From Bacteroides sp. (GTDB lineage: Bacteria; Bacteroidota; Bacteroidia; Bacteroidales; Muribaculaceae): a stretch of 64,000 nt of DNA. The notes under the pieces are model-generated. The model searched no databases. It was not told the DNA's origin and saw nothing but the letters and a program-made list of their open reading frames with translations. Positions 43,917-50,675 of the stretch are shown in pieces. How positions within the stretch are numbered: the first letter of the stretch is position 1; each line of letters starts with the position of its first letter. The stretch lies in contig JAAVCF010000022.1 of assembly GCA_014802445.1 (NCBI GenBank), forward strand, positions 1-64,000, given 5' to 3'. The translations under genes and the position numbers were made by a program.

Positions 43917-46649
43917 TCAGAAAATTCGCTGTTGGCCGGTGAGCTCGTCGCGCACCTCGTCGTCACTGCGCTCCTCAATCTCCTCTATGTTGTCGGGCTG
44001 ATCATCGGTCTGATCATCGGCGTCAGGGGCAATATCCTCCTCCTGAGGGTCAATTTCCAGCGGCTCAAGCTCCTTCACTTCGCCCAGCTCAAACGTGGTG
44101 AGGCGTTTGCCCTTGGCCTTGAAGCTCTTGACGGCGATAAATTCCGATGCCACAATCTCCATTGCGGGGCGGAAGGCATCGTTGCCGCCGAAGGTCACCT
44201 CGAAGCGCGCTCCGGGAGCGTCGCTCAGGGCAATGAGGGATGACTTTTCATTGTCGCCCAACCAGCGCTGACGCTTTGCCGACGGCTCAAACGTGAAGCG
44301 CTTGATGTAGGGGTAGCCCTGGTCGGCATCGTTGAGGATGGCCGTCCACACTGTGCCGGGGCGGAACTTCTCGATGCGGAGAATGTTGTCCTCATAATGG
44401 TTGGCGGCGTCAAACGTCGAGGTGTAATACTCGCCGTTCTTGAGCACCACCAGCACCAGGTCAGTGCCTCCGAACTCGCCCAGATACTCGCCGCGGCCCT
44501 CATAGTTGAGGCGCAGCACATCGGGGTCAAACCACACCTCGCGTCCGCCGAGCGTCGACACGCCCTTGCGCTTGAGCGAGATGCGGGCCACCTCATTCTT
44601 CGTCACCAGATTGCCCATTGCGCCGCGCCCCTTGATGGCCAGGGCGCTGAAGTCAACCTCAATCTGGAGCTTGTTGAGGCGCGGGCGCGGCTTGAGGGTC
44701 ACGTTGACGGTCTCGGCCTCGCCGTTGGGGTTGCAGGTGAACCAGGCCACACGTGTGCCCGGCTCGCCCGGTGTGAGGTTATATTCACGGTCACGGGTCA
44801 CTCCCGTCACCTTGAAGCGCTTCATATAGAACGCGCCGCCGCGGCCGTTCTGATAGATGGTGTTGTAGACGGTGCGCTCGTCGCGCTGCTTGAACACGCC
44901 CACAAATATCACGTTCTTGCCCACAAAGAGCTTCTCCTGAATGCGCACCACCTTGTAGCGGCCGTCGCGGTAAAAGAGGATAACGTCGTCGATTGATGAG
45001 CAGGGCCCCACAATCTCCGTCTTGTCGTCCTTCTTCAGCGCCGTGCCGATGAAGCCCTCCTCGCGGTTAAACATCAGCTTCTCGTTGGCCTCGGCCACTG
45101 ATGCCGCCTGAATATTGTCGAAGGCGCGGATTACCGTGCGGCGCGGATACTCGGCACCATACTTCTTCTTCAAGCGCAGGAACCAGTTGATGGTGTAGTC
45201 AGTGATGTGAGCCAGATGGCCCTCAATCTCCTCGATGCGGCCGCGCAGGGATGCCATGAGCTCCTCATTCTTGTCGACATTGAAGCGCAGAATCCGGCCC
45301 ATCTTGATTTCATAGAGGCGGTCAATGTCCTCATCGGTCACCTCGCGGATAAACTGAGGAGTGAAGGGTTGCAGGCGCTTGTGGATGTGGCGGGTGGCCT
45401 CCTCTTTGCTCTTGCTCTGCTCATACTCCTTGTCCTTGTAGATGCGCTCCTCAATGAAAATCTGCTCCAGCGAAGCGAAGAAGAGCTGTTCACGCAGCTC
45501 ATCGCGCTGAATCTCCAGCTCGCGGCACAGGATGGCGCGGGTGCTGTCAACATTGTGGCGGAGCACATCGCTCACCCCCACAAAGTGAGGCTTCTTGTTG
45601 GAGATGACGCAGCAGTTGGGCGACACCGACACCTCGCAGTCAGTGAAGGCATAGAGCGCGTCGATGGTCTTGTCGCTTGACGTTCCGGCAAGCAGGTGAA
45701 CCAGGATGCGGGCCGTGTGTGAGGTGTTGTCGTCAACCTTGCGAATCTTTATTTTTCCGCTTTCGAAAGCCTTGAGGATGGAGTCAATGATGGTGCCGGT
45801 GGTTTTGCCGTAAGGAATCTCGGTGATGGCCAGGGTCTTATTGTCAACCTTCTCGATTTTGGCTCGGATTCTCACCGCACCGCCGCGCTGCCCATCGTTG
45901 TAGCGCGACACGTCAATGAATCCGCCGGTCACGAAGTCGGGGTAGAGCGTAAACTCCTCGCCGCGCAGATAAGCCACGGCGGCGTCAATAATCTCATTGA
46001 AATTGTGGGGCAGAATCTTTGACGACAAACCCACGGCAATGCCCTCCACGCCCTGAGCCAGCAGCAGAGGGAACTTTGAGGGGAGTGACACCGGCTCACG
46101 CTTGCGCCCGTCATAGCTCAGGGTCCATTCTGTCACCTTGGGACTGTAGAGCACATCGAGGGCAAACTGCGACAGGCGCGCCTCGATGTAACGGCCTGCA
46201 GCCGCCGAAGCTCCTGTGAGCACATTGCCCCAGTTACCCTGCGTCTCCACCAGCAGGTCCTTCTGACCGAGCTGCACCAGCGCCTCATAGATCGACGCGT
46301 CGCCGTGGGGGTGATACTGCATCGTGTTGCCCACAATGTTGGCCACCTTGTTGAAGCGCCCGTCGTCAAGCGTGTGCATGGAGTGGAGGATTCGTCGCTG
46401 CACAGGTTTCAGACCATCGTCCACGCCTGGTACGGCACGCTCCAGAATCACGTAAGAAGCATATTCAAGAAACCAGCTCTGATACATGCCCTTGAGCTGA
46501 TGACGCACCACATCGGGGCTCGCTGCAGGGTCAACGGCCAGAGAGTCAGGGAGCGATGAGCGTTGGGGGGTGTCGGAGTCAGGAGCGGGGATGGGAGAGT
46601 TATCCTCAGGCGTTTCGTCAGGATTGATATGCTGGTTATCTTCGGTCAT
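43917..46649 (-). CDS. parC: DNA topoisomerase IV subunit A (Bacteroidetes type)
   Basis: The 910-aa protein has a long acidic N-terminus (about 1-50), the breakage-reunion domain with DGLKPVQRRILHSM, the HPHGDASIYEALV quinolone-region helix and the active-site Tyr154 in AAGRYIEARLS. A long coiled-coil gate and a C-terminal beta-pinwheel-like domain follow, with an acidic tail (DPQEEDIAPDADDQTDDQ). The lack of a clear GyrA box and the overall layout favour ParC over GyrA. With ParE it decatenates chromosomes. It heads a unit with the DUF3316-like and S41 genes. Confidence 0.85.
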   Translation of the reverse strand: MTEDNQHINPDETPEDNSPIPAPDSDTPQRSSLPDSLAVDPAASPDVVRHQLKGMYQSWFLEYASYVILERAVPGVDDGLKPVQRRILHSMHTLDDGRFNKVANIVGNTMQYHPHGDASIYEALVQLGQKDLLVETQGNWGNVLTGASAAAGRYIEARLSQFALDVLYSPKVTEWTLSYDGRKREPVSLPSKFPLLLAQGVEGIAVGLSSKILPHNFNEIIDAAVAYLRGEEFTLYPDFVTGGFIDVSRYNDGQRGGAVRIRAKIEKVDNKTLAITEIPYGKTTGTIIDSILKAFESGKIKIRKVDDNTSHTARILVHLLAGTSSDKTIDALYAFTDCEVSVSPNCCVISNKKPHFVGVSDVLRHNVDSTRAILCRELEIQRDELREQLFFASLEQIFIEERIYKDKEYEQSKSKEEATRHIHKRLQPFTPQFIREVTDEDIDRLYEIKMGRILRFNVDKNEELMASLRGRIEEIEGHLAHITDYTINWFLRLKKKYGAEYPRRTVIRAFDNIQAASVAEANEKLMFNREEGFIGTALKKDDKTEIVGPCSSIDDVILFYRDGRYKVVRIQEKLFVGKNVIFVGVFKQRDERTVYNTIYQNGRGGAFYMKRFKVTGVTRDREYNLTPGEPGTRVAWFTCNPNGEAETVNVTLKPRPRLNKLQIEVDFSALAIKGRGAMGNLVTKNEVARISLKRKGVSTLGGREVWFDPDVLRLNYEGRGEYLGEFGGTDLVLVVLKNGEYYTSTFDAANHYEDNILRIEKFRPGTVWTAILNDADQGYPYIKRFTFEPSAKRQRWLGDNEKSSLIALSDAPGARFEVTFGGNDAFRPAMEIVASEFIAVKSFKAKGKRLTTFELGEVKELEPLEIDPQEEDIAPDADDQTDDQPDNIEEIEERSDDEVRDELTGQQRIF

Positions 46650-46724
46650 GATTGATAGATTAATGGCGTGGTGACCAACAAAATTAGCAAAAAATGCTTA
46701 ACCAAGTAGGGTTATCGTGCTGAA

Positions 46725-46764
46725 AAAATAAAAAAGAGCGCCCGGTGAAGAAAATCACCGGGCG
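46725..46764 (-). terminator. tRNA-Met terminator
   Basis: On the minus strand CGCCCGGTGA-TTTTCT-TCACCGGGCG is followed by CTCTTTTTTATTTTTT, a textbook rho-independent terminator 11 bp past the tRNA. Confidence 0.92.
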
Positions 46765-46774
46765 ATTGAGCGAG

Positions 46775-46848
46775 TAGCGGGACCGAGAATTGAACTCGGG
46801 ACCTCCGGGTTATGAATCCGACGCTCTAACCAACTGAGCTATCCCGCC
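46775..46848 (-). tRNA. tRNA-Met (anticodon CAT)
   Basis: The 74-nt cloverleaf has acceptor GGCGGGA/TCCCGCT, D arm GCTC-AGTTGGTTA-GAGC, anticodon loop TTCATAA and T arm CCGAG-TTCAATT-CTCGG. The anticodon is CAT, so it is elongator methionine or, less likely, the lysidine-modified isoleucine tRNA. The first anticodon-stem pair next to the loop is A-C, a mismatch. CCA is not encoded. It has its own promoter and terminator. Confidence 0.93.
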
Positions 46849-46866
46849 ATTGGAGGTTTGCGAGTG

Positions 46867-46898
46867 CAAAGGTAATGCCTTTCCCGTCAACCACCAAA
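46867..46898 (-). promoter_or_regulatory. tRNA-Met promoter (TTTG-N20-TACCTTTG)
   Basis: Minus-strand TTTG (46898-46895), 20 bp, TACCTTTG (46874-46867): full consensus. The tRNA begins 19 bp downstream. Confidence 0.8.
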
Positions 46899-47023
46899 TT
46901 TTTTCCAAATTTTTTTCAAATAAATTGCTCCGCCCCTCCGCCACCGTATTGTCCAAGAGGACCGAAAAAGCTATGACAGGCAGAGGAACCAAGAGTGCTA
47001 CATGTGGAAAATAGATAACCGCA

Positions 47024-47896
47024 TTAAAAATGCAGGTCTTTACCATATTCAGCCACAGGTTCTTTGACGCAACCTGTTGGTGAAGCAAATGATAGGTCCC
47101 GTAATCTGTTAATATAAGAAGAGCGGATTGCTTTGTTGTTAATTTCTAATCGGCGCGCTTTTGAAAGTGAAGCAAACTCGGATGCCTGTTCAATCCCTAA
47201 AAAACGTCTGTTGCATAAATTTGCTGCGATGCCTGTTGTTGAAGAACCTGCGAAAGGATCAAGAATCCAATCGTGTTCGTCAGTGCTGGCGAGTATAATA
47301 CGGGTCAGGAGTGCCAATGGTTTTTGCGTAGGATGTTTGCCGCATGATTTCTCCCAACGGCCAATTGCCGGAAGACGCCATACATCAGTCATCTGTTTCC
47401 CTTCATTTATAGCCTTCATAAGCTCATAATTATACTTATGAGGTACTTTTGGATGCTTTCGCGCCCACACTATAAACTCTGTTGAGAAGGTAAAGAACCG
47501 ACAAGATATGTTTGGCGGAGGATTAGTTTTCGCCCAAGTGATAACATTTAGGATTTTATAGCCAAGCTCTGTAAGTAAATTGGCTATAGAAAAAATATTA
47601 TGATGCGTACCGGAAATCCAGATTGTGCCATTTTCCTTGAGTTTATCCCGACATAGCGTCAACCATTTACGATTATATTCCATGATTGATTCCGGCGTCC
47701 CACCTTTGTCCCAATCGCCTTTATCTACACAAACTATTTTACCAGCCTGATAACTAATCCCTCCATTGGAAAGAAAATAAGGCGGGTCTGCGAAGATCAT
47801 GTCAAATTTGAAATCAAACTGCGGAAGCACATCAAAGCAGTCGCCATGTACAATGGTGAAAGCCCGGTCGTCTGATTTATAGAATGGAGTTATCAT
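47024..47896 (-). CDS. DpnA-like DNA adenine methyltransferase (GATC)
   Basis: The 290-aa protein has the DPPY catalytic motif early (MIFADPPYFLSNGGISYQAG) and the AdoMet-binding FAGSSTTGIAAN late (LDPFAGSSTTG), which is the beta-class order. KGDWDKGG, RKWLTLCRDKLKENGT, WISGTHHNI and GKHPTQKPLALL match pneumococcal DpnA, the GATC adenine methylase able to act on single-stranded DNA. It is the last gene of the cassette and overlaps the MutH-like gene by 4 nt. Composition is clearly AT-rich relative to the genome. GATC specificity is inferred from similarity. Confidence 0.9.
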   Translation of the reverse strand: MITPFYKSDDRAFTIVHGDCFDVLPQFDFKFDMIFADPPYFLSNGGISYQAGKIVCVDKGDWDKGGTPESIMEYNRKWLTLCRDKLKENGTIWISGTHHNIFSIANLLTELGYKILNVITWAKTNPPPNISCRFFTFSTEFIVWARKHPKVPHKYNYELMKAINEGKQMTDVWRLPAIGRWEKSCGKHPTQKPLALLTRIILASTDEHDWILDPFAGSSTTGIAANLCNRRFLGIEQASEFASLSKARRLEINNKAIRSSYINRLRDLSFASPTGCVKEPVAEYGKDLHF

Positions 47897-48597
47897 CCCT
47901 TAATGGCAGATAAATCCAGATTCGGAATTATTTGTGTATTAGTATAATTTTTCTTGTAGTAGAAAGCTCGTCTTCGCGCACGTGTTTTTCCTCCTTTTCC
48001 GTCAGGTGCATCCGTTGTGTCTTGGTTGTTAGCACCTTTGGTCTTTGGCTCGAGATATGTCCCCATGCTACATGAAAGTTTATCTGCATCGCCGCGGATA
48101 ATATAGGATTGGATCTCTTCCCAATCTGTCCGAAACACGCCATTTTGTACGTCGGATGGATGATCAAGAAAATAATCAACAATTACATAATCATCTTGCT
48201 GTTTGCGTACACCATTCTCCTTAGCAAGATAAACAACCCAAAAAGTTAAATTAATCTTACTTCGTATTTTGGCCGTTTCCCAAGTCTCTTTGGCAACTTC
48301 ACAATAGTTAATCATCTGAATGGCTGTCGGTTCTTTTGCCTTAATAGACCCATTTTTATTCTTCTGCAAAGGCAATATCTTAATCTCACAGCCAATCTGG
48401 GGTATATCAGCTTCATCCCTATTGTTATTTTCTAAGCCGAGTAAATTCTCGACAATTAATCCTGCTGCACCCTTCTTCATTTTACACTTATCACCAATAA
48501 ACAGAGATTCTTTTAGCTGTCCTATTGTTTTCCCCTTTGCATTGGTAACTATATCAAAAAGAGGAGTAAGAATCTCTATAACTTTACTACTGATCAT
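47893..48597 (-). CDS. MutH/Sau3AI-fold GATC endonuclease
   Basis: The 234-aa protein has the MutH-type PD-(D/E)xK layout: KKGAAGLIVENLLG with Glu50, then Asp64, Glu71 and Lys73 in DIPQIGCEIKILPL, the same D-x6-E-x-K spacing as MutH Asp70-Glu77-Lys79. ETWETAKIRSKINLTFWVV corresponds to the later WETSHVRHKLKRVLWVPV block. It is MutH-sized, about half the length of Sau3AI. MutH nicks unmethylated GATC strands with MutS/MutL; Sau3AI-family members are restriction enzymes for GATC. ATGA overlaps on both sides place it inside the DpnII-type operon. Whether it cleaves alone or nicks is unknown. Confidence 0.82.
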   Translation of the reverse strand: MISSKVIEILTPLFDIVTNAKGKTIGQLKESLFIGDKCKMKKGAAGLIVENLLGLENNNRDEADIPQIGCEIKILPLQKNKNGSIKAKEPTAIQMINYCEVAKETWETAKIRSKINLTFWVVYLAKENGVRKQQDDYVIVDYFLDHPSDVQNGVFRTDWEEIQSYIIRGDADKLSCSMGTYLEPKTKGANNQDTTDAPDGKGGKTRARRRAFYYKKNYTNTQIIPNLDLSAIKG

Positions 48598-49418
48598 ATT
48601 TTTACCTTGGATATAAATTCGTTGATATTTGTAAGGTTGTACACACTCGGAATATGAGCAAAAGCTTCTTCAAGTTTATTGCGGGCTGATTCCCAACCGA
48701 TGCCGTCAGTTATCCAAACGAACTCGAAACCGGGAACCGCATTGATTTTCGGTGCAAGTTCCGAATATGACCTGGCAACTTCGTTGAGCTTTGAACCTCC
48801 TCCGGTATAGAAGTTGGCCTCAATCAGATAGGTCAGATCTTTATGTTTGACAACGAAATCAAATCGCTTATTGTCCGCTCCCAATGCCTTGACGATCTCA
48901 GGAAATTCTGTATAATAAACTTCTTGTTCATAGGCGATGCCATGATTGTCGAAGATGTTAGCCACAAGTTCCTCCATGATATGGCCTCCTCTGTTTTTAC
49001 GCGCATTGGAATCCAAACCAACTTCAACTCCGAACACATAGTCCACAAGGTTCTTAATCTGTTTTTTCTGGAAAACTTCTGTAAGTCCAGTGTCGTTCAG
49101 AAACTTCGTTACCTGTGCAGACGATGTGAAGTAGTCGGCGACAAGGAGAATATTTCCATTCTCATCAATGGCTTTCTTTTTGTCTTTTGTGCGCACAGCA
49201 ATGAGAATGTCCAAAACCGAGAATACTCTCGGATTCTCCTCCCATAGGCGCTCTACGGCTTTGGCCATATCCTCTTGTCCTATCAGATAGTTAAGCTGAT
49301 TAAGCTTAATGGATATTGCTTCTACATTCGCCGCAACCTTCGGGAAATCCACATAGTCCTTCAGTGAGAAGTGAGTTTCCTTCAGTGGCTTCATAAAGTC
49401 ATTAAAACGGTCTGCCAT
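48594..49418 (-). CDS. DpnII-family type II restriction endonuclease (GATC)
   Basis: The 274-aa protein aligns along its length with DpnII: DYVDFPKVAANVEAISIKLN, LVDYVFGVEVGLDSNARKNR, KRFDFVVKHKDLTYLIEANF, YTGGGSKLNEVARSYSELAP and FEFVWITDGIGWESARNKL. The RFDFVV...LIEANF segment carries the acidic residues of the nuclease core. DpnII cuts unmethylated GATC. It begins 3 bp after the D12 methylase gene, so methylase is made first, the usual safe order. Confidence 0.93.
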   Translation of the reverse strand: MADRFNDFMKPLKETHFSLKDYVDFPKVAANVEAISIKLNQLNYLIGQEDMAKAVERLWEENPRVFSVLDILIAVRTKDKKKAIDENGNILLVADYFTSSAQVTKFLNDTGLTEVFQKKQIKNLVDYVFGVEVGLDSNARKNRGGHIMEELVANIFDNHGIAYEQEVYYTEFPEIVKALGADNKRFDFVVKHKDLTYLIEANFYTGGGSKLNEVARSYSELAPKINAVPGFEFVWITDGIGWESARNKLEEAFAHIPSVYNLTNINEFISKVKI

Positions 49419-49421
49419 ATC

Positions 49422-50369
49422 TTATAAGTCAAAAAGGGTTGATGAAGGACCTTGGAAGTTGTCGTAGTTTCGAATCAATAATTCGGTAAGGCTCCCTCGC
49501 TTGGATGCATTGGCGTTAATGTTTCTTTTTGCGTACACTCGTTCAATGTAAAAATCCTTATAAAGGATGTCAAAGAAATCATCTTTGGAGTTGCGTCCTT
49601 TGCAGTCGGAATTGCTTAGCATGCCTTGATAACCTTGAGAGGATATAGACGAATAAAAGTCCTTTAATCGAATTTGTTCTTTATCGTCAAATCCCTCCTT
49701 TACATAGGAATTGAAACTTGATGTTGCGTCAAGTGGTCTGTAGGGAGGATCGAAATAGAAAAATGTGTACCCCTCAACAAACTCACCAGTTTGAGAAAAA
49801 TCACCATTCAGGATCTCTACTTTCTGCAAAAGTTCGCTATCTGCGATTAATAGGGCTTTATCGCAGATGGTGGGATTAGAGTATCTACCGAAAGGTACAT
49901 TGAAAAAGCCTTTGGAGTTTTCGCGATATAAGCCGTTAAAACAAGTGCGGTTTAAGAAAATCATGAAGGCTGCTTCTTCAATGTCTGTCAGGGATTCTTG
50001 GTTAAATCGAGAACGAATATTTAGAAAAAGCTCTTTTTGCTTCTCAGAATCGTTAGCTGTTCTGAATTTTTCTTGTAATTCTGACAATGCGTTTATCAGA
50101 GCATATGGATTATCCCTGATGATGGTGTATGTCCTAATTAAATGGGGGTTTATGTCGTTTATGATTGCCTTCTTAATGTTGGGATATTTCTGTAGTATAA
50201 AGAAGAGCATTGCACCTCCTCCGACAAAAGGCTCTATGTAGGTTATATCCTTTTCCCTTTCAAAAGATTCCGGAAGAAAGGAATCTAAAGTTGGCAGCAA
50301 TTGGGTTTTGCCACCAGCCCATTTAAGGAAAGGCTTTGCCTTCGTTCTGGAAATAGTCTGTAAAGTCAT
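49422..50369 (-). CDS. DpnM/Dam-family (D12 class) GATC adenine methyltransferase
   Basis: The 315-aa protein has the D12-class motifs in alpha order: AdoMet-binding KPFLKWAGGKTQLLP near the N-terminus, IEPFVGGGAMLFFIL, NRTCFNGLYRENSKGFFNVP and the catalytic FYFDPPYRPLD. It methylates the adenine of GATC in duplex DNA and protects the chromosome from the nucleases encoded next to it. It is the first gene of the cassette and has a 146-nt leader from the predicted transcription start. The AT-rich composition marks the whole operon as acquired. Confidence 0.92.
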   Translation of the reverse strand: MTLQTISRTKAKPFLKWAGGKTQLLPTLDSFLPESFEREKDITYIEPFVGGGAMLFFILQKYPNIKKAIINDINPHLIRTYTIIRDNPYALINALSELQEKFRTANDSEKQKELFLNIRSRFNQESLTDIEEAAFMIFLNRTCFNGLYRENSKGFFNVPFGRYSNPTICDKALLIADSELLQKVEILNGDFSQTGEFVEGYTFFYFDPPYRPLDATSSFNSYVKEGFDDKEQIRLKDFYSSISSQGYQGMLSNSDCKGRNSKDDFFDILYKDFYIERVYAKRNINANASKRGSLTELLIRNYDNFQGPSSTLFDL

Positions 50370-50510
50370 TGTTTACAAGCTAATAGCACCTCAACTACAA
50401 GATAGCAATCTAAGGTGTGGTCTACCTGTAACGACTATTTCGGAGTTGACATTAGGGCATTCCTGCCATTTTTAGGATAAATAGATGACCATCGTTTAAG
50501 ATTATTATCG
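50370..50510 (-). other. Long 5' leader of the GATC cassette
   Basis: About 140 nt between the predicted start of transcription and the dpnM-like ATG hold no ORF. TAGCACCTC and AAGGTGTGG can pair around a 20-nt interval. No known RNA motif is recognised. Confidence 0.4.
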
Positions 50511-50521
50511 CTATGATCTTG

Positions 50522-50553
50522 CAAAGATACGAAGAAATGGTGAGTGTGTCAAG
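50522..50553 (-). promoter_or_regulatory. GATC-cassette promoter (CTTG-N20-TATCTTTG) with GATC at the start site
   Basis: Minus-strand CTTG (50553-50550), 20 bp, TATCTTTG (50529-50522). The next bases read CAAGATC, so a GATC (50515-50518) covers the expected transcription start. ATCTT-GCA-AAGAT is a perfect inverted repeat across the -7 box. Confidence 0.65.
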
Positions 50554-50619
50554 GCTTTATTCATAGTGGCCTGTTACAAAATGTCATAGTATTCTTTGTT
50601 CAATACTTTTATGGAGGGA

Positions 50620-50663
50620 GGGGGAGAAAAAGTATCTGCAACCGGGGTGGGTTGCAGATACTT
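50620..50663 (-). terminator. Terminator of the BtuG-like gene
   Basis: AAGTATCTGCAACC and GGTTGCAGATACTT form a perfect 14-bp stem with a 6-nt loop, followed on the minus strand by TTTCTCCC. It lies 13 bp past the stop codon. Confidence 0.88.
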
Positions 50664-50675
50664 GGGGGTGGGGGA

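Noticed and set aside
46810-47088. Minus-strand 92-aa ORF ending GGIAQLVRASDS
   Set aside because: Its C-terminus is the translation of the tRNA-Met gene, a well-known artefact, and the rest is the spacer and promoter.
46775-50369. Integration of the GATC cassette at the tRNA-Met 3' end
   Set aside because: The cassette lies on the 5' side of the tRNA, and no duplicated tRNA fragment or integrase was seen.
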